The notes under the pieces are model-generated. The model saw only the letters and a list, made by a program, of their open reading frames with translations, was not told the origin of the DNA and did no database searches. From Desulfuromonadaceae bacterium (GTDB lineage Bacteria; Desulfobacterota; Desulfuromonadia; Geobacterales; Pseudopelobacteraceae), in contig JAQUIT010000021.1 of the NCBI GenBank assembly GCA_028681335.1, forward strand, positions 1 to 62,372: a stretch of 62,372 nt of DNA, in the 5' to 3' direction. Below are positions 53,401 through 61,818 of this stretch, one piece after another. The translations under genes and the position numbers were made by a program. Each line of letters starts with the position of its first letter. Within the stretch, counting starts at the first letter, position 1.

Positions 53401-55228
53401 ATGTCTGTAACAATAGGCTTTCTATCGATTTCGGAAGGAATGAGAGGTGGTTGTAGGTTGGGAGGACTACCGTTACAAGAGGATCGTTAAACTTACTTTT
53501 AGCAACGACAGCGAATTGCTGAATACCATTATCACCAAGCTTTTCAATTATTCCATAGTTGTGCGTTAAATGAGAAACAAACTCCTCAGGCGTGAAGCCT
53601 CTTACATGATCAGGATCAGGCATAAAGCCGATAGGCGTGGTTATTATAATTTTGGAGTTGATCTTTAGAATCTTATTCAAAATAGATATAATTTTATTTT
53701 CTTCTACTTGAGATAAATGTTCTATAAGCTCAGCAATAACAATACAATCGAATTTTTCATATGTTTCAAAATTTAAAACGTCAGCACACAACGCTTTAAC
53801 GTTGACGTAATTATAATTTCTCAAAATTTCAATATACTCAGGCAGCTGATCAATTGCTGTAACACTTGATACGCGTGTGTTCTGTGAAATGTAGCGTGTA
53901 ACGTTGCCACAACCACACCCTATTTCCAAAACATTACCGTAACAATTAGTTGCTATAAAGGAAACACGATCCCAGTAGGCATCAAGCTTAGGGTTATCCA
54001 TGCCGTATTCTTTTAATTTACTTAATAATTCAGCTGAATGCCTCACGTTTATATCACTCAAATTATATTCCGTTAGAGCACGATAAATAGGCAATTTTTT
54101 ACCGTATATTTCATTTTTATGATTTGCTTTGCTAATTTTTATTCCTTCAATAATATGCTCATATAGGTTAGATTCTAATTGATCTATAGCCTGCTTATCA
54201 AATTTTGCTGTCACATTTCTTGCATTAGCGAATAGATGTGATCTTACATATGTGTCTGTACAGGCAACCTTAATTGTTTTAGCCATTTCGTTTGGAGATT
54301 CGTAATCTTTAACAAGGAGTCCATTATATCCATCTATTATGAGCTCGTTCATAGGTGCTATGTCAGATGTCACTACTATAGCTTGACAGGCTAATGCTTC
54401 TAAAAAAACTATACCAAACCCCTCCCAGCGACTTGGTGTACACATACAATCGCAGAATGAATAATAACTAGCCATATTAATGTTTGGAACAGAATCAATG
54501 AAATAACATCTATCAATAACATTTAAATCTTTAGCCAGCTGTTCATATTTAAATTTATCTCCAATGCCGATAAAAATAGCCGAATAATCAGACCCCAAAT
54601 AAGGCAAAGAACGAATTACCGTATCTAAATTCTTTTGCTCCGTTTTCCTACCCACGTGCAAAACACGATATTTACCAGGGAAGAGCCTTGAAAACTCAAG
54701 CTTTTTTTGGGTGTCTGACATGTAACGAAAAATATTTAAATCAACTCGGTTCGGCAAAATACTAATTTTGCTTTGTGACACCCCTTTCTCGATAAGAAGA
54801 TTTTTCACCGCTTGACTAACAGCAAAAACATAATCAGCCTTATGAATACTTTCGTGGAGGATTTTAGGATTTGTATCATGTACAGAAACTACGACCGGCA
54901 CACCCTCAACTTTGTTTTCACATGCGTAATCACAAGCCCAGTAACCACCGTATGCACGTACTACATCAATACCAAGATCACGAATTCGACCAGGCAATTG
55001 CTCAGCAGTAGTAGGGATGACATGCATACCATATTTAAAATGTTCTTTGTCTTCTAAAGGAGACAGGCAAAACGTTTCCGAGAAAAAATTATTAGGGTTG
55101 TAATAATCTTCACGAAAATATGAATTGCCTTTAGCATCATAGGCCGCTAATGGATCACTTGGGACCACTGCTAGTCTTCGATGAGCTTTTGTTCCAGACT
55201 TATTTATAATAGTATCTACATATGACAT
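50453..55228 (-). CDS. Giant multidomain GT4-methyltransferase-GT2-GT2-methyltransferase protein
   Basis: 1591 aa. Order: GT4 (about 20-360; LHVGRKTEQKNLDTVIRSL, RWEGFGIVFLEALACQAIVV), methyltransferase (about 425-560; NVLEIGCGCGNVTRYI, IAELIEHLS), GT2 (about 583-800; VTVVLPTYNHLSFLPKSIESL, NDGSTDGTMEF, EDWDMWLR), a second GT2-like domain (about 865-1090; VCDDDLLFQTDF, NELEDVDFSRRLQAAGI), a helical region (about 1110-1380), and a final methyltransferase (about 1400-1591; ICFGAGREVLISYFARHGCNITATDLEPDEM, CAFEHLGSIEQGKQFI). It could build and cap an oligosaccharide on its own. The first half (52.85-55.23 kb) is far more AT-rich than the second. Start has no clear ribosome site. Confidence 0.83.
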   Translation of the reverse strand: MSYVDTIINKSGTKAHRRLAVVPSDPLAAYDAKGNSYFREDYYNPNNFFSETFCLSPLEDKEHFKYGMHVIPTTAEQLPGRIRDLGIDVVRAYGGYWACDYACENKVEGVPVVVSVHDTNPKILHESIHKADYVFAVSQAVKNLLIEKGVSQSKISILPNRVDLNIFRYMSDTQKKLEFSRLFPGKYRVLHVGRKTEQKNLDTVIRSLPYLGSDYSAIFIGIGDKFKYEQLAKDLNVIDRCYFIDSVPNINMASYYSFCDCMCTPSRWEGFGIVFLEALACQAIVVTSDIAPMNELIIDGYNGLLVKDYESPNEMAKTIKVACTDTYVRSHLFANARNVTAKFDKQAIDQLESNLYEHIIEGIKISKANHKNEIYGKKLPIYRALTEYNLSDINVRHSAELLSKLKEYGMDNPKLDAYWDRVSFIATNCYGNVLEIGCGCGNVTRYISQNTRVSSVTAIDQLPEYIEILRNYNYVNVKALCADVLNFETYEKFDCIVIAELIEHLSQVEENKIISILNKILKINSKIIITTPIGFMPDPDHVRGFTPEEFVSHLTHNYGIIEKLGDNGIQQFAVVAKSKFNDPLVTVVLPTYNHLSFLPKSIESLLLQTFTEFELIIVNDGSTDGTMEFLDSLSDPRIRIIHQKNSRLPLALNAGFKIARGQLLTWTSADNYCAPHFLEAFVSAFNNHPEAGFAYSAFAWINEDGQITGVHQNQDVSWANMIKANPGLASFMYRKECHVTLGWYDSDLEGAEDWDMWLRIIERYQAIYVPEMLYYYRIHNNSMTATKTSLIAASSQKTKIKASERQKGHNTQQVTVQHVTPEVTLLLPSEREVPFGYSFCIITNGKRLAKLRAELDSIRALAIPNYEILIAGELPLGMTAEGFAYYPMPDAARNGRLGEMRNLLCAKARYNHLIVCDDDLLFQTDFYQGLARFGEDYDVLCVKLLNADGTRYWSWATVGGPKGHVLLEYNETDPFLYVTGGLCIMKSWVAGKVQWDPVRGMNELEDVDFSRRLQAAGIRIDLCPDATVIHNDWRITQVGKQVFRIDVDFERAATFCFSQSWDDGMDFIYRVFKTFPGNTELKQRITAFAASYRAAGGNATSGNNAPGCTIAPRYLHHSAERDLLGTHIQYLREIQNALLDKRPDTGRNMLLSAESLFEEDSKLLTAAGVLSILAGLNQLAVHFIERSSEYKSGNPQTVMYELIASLHASNEPVVQEKLKQHLKTFPQLNGELDIDQLLNFVTVTLHDVEYVALGMPPQQIRFIQKGAEAAVETKWDDAIAYYKKALEAADASELFDKPLHTKISFLDNTLNQEISVFPTSETVIPAHVSRLCTEAEFAEPDYKKLCEELQIAPNHYHRKCWEYYFVAKGVSAAGLLRGGTRGICFGAGREVLISYFARHGCNITATDLEPDEMTKANWMDTNQHADSLADLLYPQICPPDLFNSHVDFQYADMNSISDSFMQEQYDFSWSCCAFEHLGSIEQGKQFILNQMKCLKPGGVALHTTEFNIMSDVLTIDHTPTVLFRKCDIEEIARQLRNEGHTIEINYSAGAGCVDGYVDIPPYMQKADSWHLRLLLNKYIITSIGLFITKTT

Positions 55229-55277
55229 TTTAGTAGCTGCTACAGTAATAATTAAGCAGCCTCCCCCTTTTTAGCTC

Positions 55278-56444
55278 TTATATCAGACAGGCTTTGCGTT
55301 TCAAAATATGTTTTAGATGAAAAACAATCTGATCTGCTGCTGTACCATCGCCGAATGGATTACAAGTGTTTGACATTTTATGATATGCATTTGCGTCGTT
55401 GAGCAGATACAAGACTTCGCTAATAATAGTCATCCTATCCGATCCGACCAATTTTACCGCACCTACTTTTACTGCTTCAGGCCGTTCGGTAGCCGTACGG
55501 GTCACCAATACCGGCTTACCAAGCGACGGCGCTTCTTCCTGAATACCGCCCGAGTCGGTAATGATCAGATCAGCTCGTTTCATAAGATACACAAAAACAA
55601 GGTAATCAACTGGGGCTACCAGAAAAATGTTTTCGCCCTCCCCCAGTATTTGCCTAACCGGACCCTGTACATGGGGGTTAAGGTGAACAGGGTACAAAAT
55701 ATTCACATCAGGTAAGGATTGGGCGATATCTCGCAGTGCCTCGCATATCTGCCGAATGCCGTCGCCGAAATTTTCTCTACGATGCCCAGTCACCAAAATT
55801 AGCTTCTTACGACAATCAAGGAAAGCAAACCTTTTATTTAGGCTATCCCTAATCTCGACATCATTGTCGATCAAGCGGGAAATTTTGATAAGAGCATCAA
55901 TGACGGTATTTCCTGTCACAAAAACGCTCTCAGGCGCTATTCCTTCCTTTAAGAGATTTTGTCGCGCCGTTTCGGTTGGAGCAAAATGGACATCTGCCAG
56001 CACTGCGGTCACCTTCCGGTTCATCTCCTCAGGAAACGGGGCAAATTTATCGTACGTCCGCAACCCAGCCTCCACGTGGCCGATCATCTTTTTATGATAG
56101 TAGGCTGCCATGGCAGCCACCATACTGGTGGTCGTATCGCCATGAACGAGAACGATATCTGGATCAACCTCACAGATAACGTGCTTAAGGCCAAGCAAGA
56201 CATTGCTCGTAATATCGGAAAGATCTTGGTTTGGCAGCATAACATTCAGATCGTACTGCGGGTGAATCTTAAAAAGATCAAGCACCTGGTCAAGCATTTG
56301 TCGCTGCTGAGCAGTAACACATACAACACTTTCAAACAGATCAGGGTAGCGCTCCAGTTCGTTTATGACCGGCGCCATCTTTATTGCCTCCGGCCGAGTA
56401 CCAAACACGGAAAGCACTTTCAATTTTCTGTAGGGTTGACTCAT
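55278..56444 (-). CDS. wecB: UDP-N-acetylglucosamine 2-epimerase (non-hydrolysing)
   Basis: 388 aa, standard length. Signatures VFGTRPEAIKMAPVI at the N-terminus, VHGDTTTSMVAAMAAYY, GHVEAGLRTYDKFAPFPEEMNR, VTGHRRENFGDGI and TDSGGIQEEAPSLGKPVLVTR. It interconverts UDP-GlcNAc and UDP-ManNAc, giving the donor for ManNAc or ManNAcA residues; no WecC dehydrogenase gene is in the window. The ATG at 56444 was used; an upstream TTG is possible. No strong ribosome site. Confidence 0.95.
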   Translation of the reverse strand: MSQPYRKLKVLSVFGTRPEAIKMAPVINELERYPDLFESVVCVTAQQRQMLDQVLDLFKIHPQYDLNVMLPNQDLSDITSNVLLGLKHVICEVDPDIVLVHGDTTTSMVAAMAAYYHKKMIGHVEAGLRTYDKFAPFPEEMNRKVTAVLADVHFAPTETARQNLLKEGIAPESVFVTGNTVIDALIKISRLIDNDVEIRDSLNKRFAFLDCRKKLILVTGHRRENFGDGIRQICEALRDIAQSLPDVNILYPVHLNPHVQGPVRQILGEGENIFLVAPVDYLVFVYLMKRADLIITDSGGIQEEAPSLGKPVLVTRTATERPEAVKVGAVKLVGSDRMTIISEVLYLLNDANAYHKMSNTCNPFGDGTAADQIVFHLKHILKRKACLI

Positions 56445-56542
56445 CAAGAGATTTAGTCCTCAGTGAACTCCGCCTAATTGACCTCACTGTGGGGTTTTAA
56501 GACGATATCAGGGCATGTCAAAATCCAGCGGAACTATCAGAC

Positions 56543-57496
56543 CTATACGTCAGCAGCAACCATCGTCCTCACCACGTCTCCCATCCGATAGTGTGCAGAC
56601 CAACCTAGCAGTTGCGATGCCTTGGCAGGGTTGGCACAACTGACCATGATCTCGGAGGGGCGCAGCAGCGTTGGATCGGTGACGACATGTTCACGCCAAT
56701 CAAGTCCGACACAATTGAAGGCTTCAGCAACAAACTCCTCCAGCGTGTGGGTCTCACCGGTGGCCACCACATAATCCTCCGGGTCATCCTGCTGAAGGAT
56801 TCGCCACATGGCCTCGACATATTCCGGAGCCCACCCCCAGTCACGGGCGATGGAGATATTCCCCAGAGAGAGTTTTTCTCTGCTTCCGGCGGCGATTCGG
56901 CCGGCGGCCAGGACAATCTTGCGGGTGACAAAACGTTCGGGACGCAGAGGAGATTCATGGTTGAAGAGGATGCCGGTACAGGCATGCAGGTTATAGGCTT
57001 CACGATAGTTGGCGACTTCCCAGAAGGCGGTCGCTTTTGCTACGGCATAGGGGCTACGGGGGCGAAAGGGGGTTTCTTCGTCGGCGGGCACTCCGCCGGT
57101 ATTGCCAAAGCATTCACTCGACCCGGCATTATACAGGCGTGCCTTGATACCGGTGAAGCGGAGCGCCTCCAGCAGGTTGAGCACACCAACGCTGATACTT
57201 TCCAGCGTTTCAACCGGTTGTTCGAACGAAAGCCCGACCGAACTCTGGCCGGCCAGATTATAGATTTCGTCCGGCTGAACCTTCACCAGGGTCTGTATAA
57301 CGCTCCGAAAATCGGTGAGCGTCATGGACAGGCAGGTAACCTTGCACTTAATGCCAACTGTATCCAGATTTGGAAAGGTTGACATCTGTGCATCACGGGC
57401 TGTTCCGAAGACATGATACCCTTTTTCAACGAGCAGCTTTGCCAGATAAGCACCATCCTGACCAGATACGCCACATATCAGAGCTTTTTTTACCAT
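56543..57496 (-). CDS. gmd: GDP-mannose 4,6-dehydratase (short-chain dehydrogenase fold)
   Basis: 317 aa from Met at 57496, fitting the usual N-terminus KKALICGVSGQDGAYLAKLL (NAD(P) glycine motif). Other GMD marks: PDEIYNLAGQSSVGLSFEQP, YNAGSSECFGNTG (Ser/Thr of the triad), PRSPYAVAKATAFW (Y-x3-K) and GILFNHESPLRPERFVTRKI. It turns GDP-mannose into GDP-4-keto-6-deoxymannose, precursor of rhamnose, fucose, perosamine and others; no partner reductase is seen here. Somewhat shorter than the 345-370 aa typical of GMD, so a 4-reductase of the same family (RMD) is the alternative. Confidence 0.82.
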   Translation of the reverse strand: MVKKALICGVSGQDGAYLAKLLVEKGYHVFGTARDAQMSTFPNLDTVGIKCKVTCLSMTLTDFRSVIQTLVKVQPDEIYNLAGQSSVGLSFEQPVETLESISVGVLNLLEALRFTGIKARLYNAGSSECFGNTGGVPADEETPFRPRSPYAVAKATAFWEVANYREAYNLHACTGILFNHESPLRPERFVTRKIVLAAGRIAAGSREKLSLGNISIARDWGWAPEYVEAMWRILQQDDPEDYVVATGETHTLEEFVAEAFNCVGLDWREHVVTDPTLLRPSEIMVSCANPAKASQLLGWSAHYRMGDVVRTMVAADV

Positions 57497-57583
57497 TGCA
57501 ATGACTACCTTTTGGGGGAGTGGCATACTCTGCCAAGCTCATACAGAATCAATACGTCACCTGTTATCCATGCTTGTACACTC

Positions 57584-59152
57584 TCAAATCAACCCCTGCA
57601 GCGCTGTCCTGATATCCGCGTTCCATGGTTCGATTTCCAACGCCCGGCGGTAGAACGACTTTGCCTCTTCCGGACGACCGACAGCCGTACATATCTGGCC
57701 TAGACCGGCCAGGATTTCCAGATCGCGAGGGTGCAGACGGAAGAGGTCGAGATAGATGTGAATGGCATCGTCGGTCATACCGAGTTCGGCGAAGTAAAGG
57801 TCGGCCAGGTTCTTGCGGAAGTTACTGCTGGACGGCTGCAGTTCGACAGCGCGTTCATAGGCGCGGCGGGCACCTTCGATGTCGCCGAGTCGATAGCGCA
57901 ACACGCCGAGGTCATTATGAAAGAGAGCATTACTGCCGTTGTTGTGTACCAACTCTTCCAGTAGCGAATGTGCTTCGTTCAACCGCTCCTGCTGCGCAAA
58001 CCGTTGCACTTCGGCATAGATTTCATCGGAACTGCGTCCAACGGAGGGTGCTGTCTGGACATTTTTCTTTGACTCTAAAATCGCTGCGAGCGATCCACGA
58101 GCTTCACTATTCCACGGTTCTATTTTCAGGATCGCTTCGAGGAACGAACAGGCATCGTCCTGTTTGCCGGTTTCGAGACAGATATTGCTGATAGCCTTCA
58201 GTACCTCGATATCACGCGGATTGCTGCCGAGAATCGTGACATACAGTTTCAGCGCTTCCTCGGTTTCGCCACAGGCGATATAAAGCAGGTCGGCCAGGTT
58301 CTTCTGGAAATTCAGATTGCCTGGCTCCAGGCGGTACGCCTCTTCTTGATGGCGGCGCGCCTGAATGAGATCCCCGTCCTGCTGGCAGAGAACACCAAGG
58401 TCGTTATGGCCGGGGGCATAACCGGGGTGGCGCGCAAGCAACGCCTGCAGCGCTTGACGTGCTTCACCGCTTTTACCGGAGTTTACCAGTACTAGCGCCT
58501 CACGGTGGAGTTGTTCCGGGCCCTTCGGAGGTTCATGGTAAACTGGTTGTTTATGTAACGGGGCGTACACCTGTTGCTGAGAGGGTGCCAACGGAGCAAC
58601 TGCCGATTGAGGAACCGGGGGTGTTGGAGCGGATATCTGTGCCGACTGTGTGGGGGCCGGGAGCTGCCCACCCAGCTGCTGCAGCGCCTGGCGAGCCTGG
58701 CTGTTTATAGAATCCAGCTGTAGAGTACGGCTGAAATACTGGCGGGCCTGCTCGCGTCGACCGATTTGAACGCTGATAGTGCCGAGGGCGTTCAATGTTT
58801 CAACATCGAAGGGGTTGTCTTTCAGGATATCCAGATAGGTCTGAATGGCGTCGTCAGCCCATTCCAGCTCGACAAAATAGAAATCTGCCAGATTTTTACG
58901 GTAGGTTATATTTGTGGGGTCAAGCTTGTGGGCTTTTTCATAGTGAGCCAGTGCCTTCAAACTATTACCTGCCTGATAATAAAGCACCGCAAGATCGTTA
59001 TGGGCCTGGGCAAATTCGGGATAGATCTTGAGGAAGTTCTGAATATGTCGCAGCGCTTCATCAGACTCCATGTCACGACTCGCAGTAATTATTCTCTCGT
59101 AGGTAGCCCGGCCTTCAATTACGACAAGACCCTGTAATGTCAGTTGGTTCAT
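57584..59152 (-). CDS. TPR protein with three large internal repeats
   Basis: 522 aa from the ATG at 59152 (AAGGAGAT upstream). It is made of three copies of a block of about 130-150 aa (about 25-165, 215-355, 380-520). Each block contains H-N-D-L-x-V-L, a K-N-L-A-D-x-x-Y/L core, D-D-A-I/EEAL-x-x-Y, P-x-D-x-E-x-L and a final EPWN-x-x-A-R/I-R-x-A-L, so each is several TPRs. A Pro/Gln linker (PAPTQSAQISAPTPPVPQS) joins blocks 1 and 2. No transferase domain. Probably a scaffold for the glycosyltransferases or a flagellar assembly factor. Lies between gmd and the other TPR protein; a weak terminator precedes it. Confidence 0.75.
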   Translation of the reverse strand: MNQLTLQGLVVIEGRATYERIITASRDMESDEALRHIQNFLKIYPEFAQAHNDLAVLYYQAGNSLKALAHYEKAHKLDPTNITYRKNLADFYFVELEWADDAIQTYLDILKDNPFDVETLNALGTISVQIGRREQARQYFSRTLQLDSINSQARQALQQLGGQLPAPTQSAQISAPTPPVPQSAVAPLAPSQQQVYAPLHKQPVYHEPPKGPEQLHREALVLVNSGKSGEARQALQALLARHPGYAPGHNDLGVLCQQDGDLIQARRHQEEAYRLEPGNLNFQKNLADLLYIACGETEEALKLYVTILGSNPRDIEVLKAISNICLETGKQDDACSFLEAILKIEPWNSEARGSLAAILESKKNVQTAPSVGRSSDEIYAEVQRFAQQERLNEAHSLLEELVHNNGSNALFHNDLGVLRYRLGDIEGARRAYERAVELQPSSSNFRKNLADLYFAELGMTDDAIHIYLDLFRLHPRDLEILAGLGQICTAVGRPEEAKSFYRRALEIEPWNADIRTALQGLI

Positions 59153-59270
59153 ATCATCTCCTTGGTTGAAGGCTTGGGTACGGATTGTTCTGATTACTAG
59201 CAACATTTCTACAATAGTTGCCTCACGTTTGCAATAAATCGTTTAATAATCGAGCATATCCTGTGTGTAA

Positions 59271-59300
59271 CAAAACAAGGGGATCCGTACCGCGACCCCC
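59271..59300 (-). terminator. Weak terminator after the TPR/Ig-like gene
   Basis: On the minus strand GGGGGTC / GATCCCC (one G-T pair) with an eight-base loop, then TTGTTTTGTT. It separates the first gene from the rest of the island, though read-through is likely. Confidence 0.45.
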
Positions 59301-59331
59301 CCTGGACAAAACGACTCTCTTTGCAGTCTTA

Positions 59332-60528
59332 TTAAAATGCTTTGGCAGCATACCCGTCGATCTGGTCACCGGCACTATCCATCTGTCTTCCAGAGGAATC
59401 TTTACCGTTAAATTTAAAAACGAGATGCGCCGGATCAATGGTGGCATCCCCGGCAGAGTTCTGCTGGACGGTAAACGTTACACTCGCCTGACGTGTTTCC
59501 GGGTTATACGTTACTGAATAGGGGCGTTTGGGGATGCTTACTTCACGATCAGTCGTTGGGATGGTGCTGTTGTAGTACCCGCCTTCCGTACTTTTTGCCC
59601 GCGATATTTCCCAATTGGCAGGATTCATGATTGAAGCCACATCCATTTCATTGTTGAAAGCAATTGAAACAGACACTTTTTTACTGGTATCCGGAGCCAA
59701 CAGCAGAGTCGGGTCCAACATCCAGAGAGGTGTCCGGGCGCCGAGCAGCTGGTTGAAGCCTTTGTTGTTGGCGGCATCTATGTAGATCATTTTGGGTTTA
59801 TTGAGGATAAAACTCAGATCATTCGCGAAGCTCGATTGCTTCGAGTCGAGAATACTGAGTTGCGCCGCCGCTTTGTCCGTTTCGCCCAATTTCACATAGG
59901 CTGCTCCAAGTTCATAATTAGCTGCGGGAAAGTCAGTTTTGAGCCTGAGTGCCTTTTGCAGCTGATTGACCGCATCCTCCGATCTCCCCATCTTGTTGTA
60001 GAGCACGCCCAAACTGTAGGGGACGTTGCCGTCACGGGGAGAAACCTTGGCAACCTTGTTGAACTGGACCTCTGCCTCGCCAAAGCGGTCAGTCTGGGTA
60101 TAGAGGATGCCGAGAGTATAATCTGCCAGAGGGTTGATTGGATCCATCCTGGCGGAAATCTTGAACTCCTTTTCAGCGTCGGTGTATTTCTTAGCCTGGA
60201 GGTAGGCGTTGCCGAGGTCATTATGGGCGGTCACTGACGTTCTGTCGAGCTGGACGCCGATTTTGAAATATTTGATCGCCTCAGTTGTATTGCCCTTGCC
60301 CTGATAAATCTTACCCAGACTGGCATAGGCATCGGTGTTCTGAGGGTCAAAGGCCAGTACCTTCTTGAATTCTTTGATGGCCTCGTCAGTTTTATCGGCA
60401 CTCCAGAGCGTCGCAGCCTTGTTCAATGCATATTGGGCAACCTGGCTCCGCTGAGTCTGTAAATTTTGAGTCACCGACGCAAAGGCATCGGCGTTCGCAG
60501 CAAATTGGTCGGCTTGGGAAAGTGCCAT
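59332..60528 (-). CDS. TPR protein with C-terminal Ig-like domain
   Basis: 398 aa from the ATG at 60528 (GAGGT 5 bp upstream). An N-terminal helix (about 1-40; QADQFAANADAFASVTQNLQTQ) precedes about six TPRs (45-245; AIKEFKKVLAFDPQNTDAYASLGKIYQGKGNTTEA). The last 130 residues are beta-rich with VSIAFNNEMDVASIMNPANW and SVTYNPETRQASVTFTV, a pattern like SbsA/bacterial Ig-like domains of surface proteins. No signal peptide. The mix of TPR and surface-type domain is unusual; it may be a filament-associated or secreted protein. First gene, at the upstream end, of the minus-strand island. Confidence 0.7.
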   Translation of the reverse strand: MALSQADQFAANADAFASVTQNLQTQRSQVAQYALNKAATLWSADKTDEAIKEFKKVLAFDPQNTDAYASLGKIYQGKGNTTEAIKYFKIGVQLDRTSVTAHNDLGNAYLQAKKYTDAEKEFKISARMDPINPLADYTLGILYTQTDRFGEAEVQFNKVAKVSPRDGNVPYSLGVLYNKMGRSEDAVNQLQKALRLKTDFPAANYELGAAYVKLGETDKAAAQLSILDSKQSSFANDLSFILNKPKMIYIDAANNKGFNQLLGARTPLWMLDPTLLLAPDTSKKVSVSIAFNNEMDVASIMNPANWEISRAKSTEGGYYNSTIPTTDREVSIPKRPYSVTYNPETRQASVTFTVQQNSAGDATIDPAHLVFKFNGKDSSGRQMDSAGDQIDGYAAKAF

Positions 60529-60540
60529 GGTAAACCTCAT

Positions 60541-60840
60541 ATACTATTTTAACAGTTATATAATCAATCCACACCTAAAAGGACCTGTTGCAAACTGTTC
60601 CTTATAAAGCTTATCGGATTAAATCGAAACAATTCAAGCACTATTCCAGTCAGTTGAACAACAATTTGAGCTTAATGACAGCCTATGCTACTGTTGCAGA
60701 TATAATTAACTGGTTTTATACACAAACCAGAGTGTTACAGTACCACAGCGTGTCTGTCTTTACCAGAGGCAGGGGAGACGAAGACTGCAGCAGCACCGGC
60801 CCCCCATCTATTTGTAAAATTTTCTTCTTAAGGAGCAGCC
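60541..60840. other. Divergent intergenic region between the island and the ROK kinase
   Basis: 300 bp without a gene. It must hold the promoters of both the TPR/Ig-like gene (minus) and the sugar kinase (plus). TATAAT occurs at about 60701-60706 on the plus strand, but the best -35 lies at non-standard distance. A 7-bp inverted repeat CTGGTTT / AAACCAG (60710-60716, 60724-60730) just after it could be an operator. A partial sigma28-like TCCGATAA lies on the minus strand near 60611-60618 without a matching -35. Confidence 0.4.
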
Positions 60841-61818
60841 ATGCAGACAAACGAGTGCGTGATCGGAATAGACATCGGCGGGACAACCACTTCCCTCGGC
60901 TTTGTCAATCGCCAGGGTGCTCTGACCTGCGAGGCGACTTTGGACACTCTGGCTAACCAGCCGGGAGAGACCCTGGTTTCCCGCCTTTATGACACTATCG
61001 AAAAGCAGCGCTCGACTCTTCCTCCCCAGACTATTCTTTCAGGAATCGGCATCGGCGCTCCTAACGCCAACTACCTGAGGGGGACGGTTGAGAATCCGGT
61101 CAATCTCAACTGGGGGGCTTTGACCAACCTCGTAGAGCTGTTCCGGGGGCGCTTCGATCTGCCGGTTGCGATCACCAATGATGCCAACGCCGCTGCGATC
61201 GGGGAGCTGCTGTTCGGCGGCGCACGGGGGATGAAGCACGTTATCGTTATCACTCTCGGGACCGGGCTGGGGAGCGGTATCATCGTCAACGGTGAACTGT
61301 TGTACGGCAGCGACGGCTTTGCCGGTGAACTCGGCCATACGACCGTTGATCCTGATGGACGCGTCTGTGCCTGCGGCAAGCGGGGGTGTCTGGAAACATA
61401 CGTTTCCGCCACCGGCCTCTGCCGGACGGTATCCGAACTGCTGGCAAAGCGGCTTGATCGGAGTACGCTGCGAGAGGTGAGTTTCAGCCAATTTACATCA
61501 AAACAGATTTTCGAGGCAGCCGGTGGTGGCGATTCAATTGCCTTGGCGGCCTTCGTGACTACTGGCCGGATTCTCGGCATGAAGCTGGCCGACGCCGTCG
61601 CCCACACTAGCCCGGAGGCTATTTTTCTCTCCGGCGGCCTGGCGTCGGCTGGTGAACTACTGCTAGCACCAACGAGGCGCTATCTGGAGGAGTTCCTGTT
61701 CACACCGTACAAGGGAAAGGTAAAGTTACTTCGGTCGGAATTGCCCGAAGGGAGCGGCGCGGTTCTGGGCGCTGCTGCGCTTGCCTGGCATGAGGTGGGC
61801 ATCGCTACGCCCCCCTGA
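60841..61818 (+). CDS. ROK-family sugar kinase (glucokinase-like)
   Basis: 325 aa. Phosphate-binding IGIDIGGTTTSLGFV at the N-terminus, the ATP motif VITLGTGLGSGIIVNG, the substrate-side GELGHTTVDPDG and the zinc-binding C-x-C-G-x-x-G-C-x-E (CACGKRGCLE) that defines ROK proteins. No N-terminal helix-turn-helix, so a kinase rather than a NagC-type repressor. It phosphorylates glucose or a related hexose (N-acetylmannosamine or fructose are alternatives). AAGGAGC lies 6-8 bp before the ATG. Its stop overlaps the convergent oxidoreductase gene by 14 bp. Confidence 0.9.
   Translation: MQTNECVIGIDIGGTTTSLGFVNRQGALTCEATLDTLANQPGETLVSRLYDTIEKQRSTLPPQTILSGIGIGAPNANYLRGTVENPVNLNWGALTNLVELFRGRFDLPVAITNDANAAAIGELLFGGARGMKHVIVITLGTGLGSGIIVNGELLYGSDGFAGELGHTTVDPDGRVCACGKRGCLETYVSATGLCRTVSELLAKRLDRSTLREVSFSQFTSKQIFEAAGGGDSIALAAFVTTGRILGMKLADAVAHTSPEAIFLSGGLASAGELLLAPTRRYLEEFLFTPYKGKVKLLRSELPEGSGAVLGAAALAWHEVGIATPP

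Noticed and set aside
60608..60640. Sigma28-like TCCGATAA on the minus strand upstream of the TPR/Ig-like gene
   Set aside because: The -10-like part is good, but no TAAA box lies at the required distance, so the island's own promoter is not assigned to FliA.
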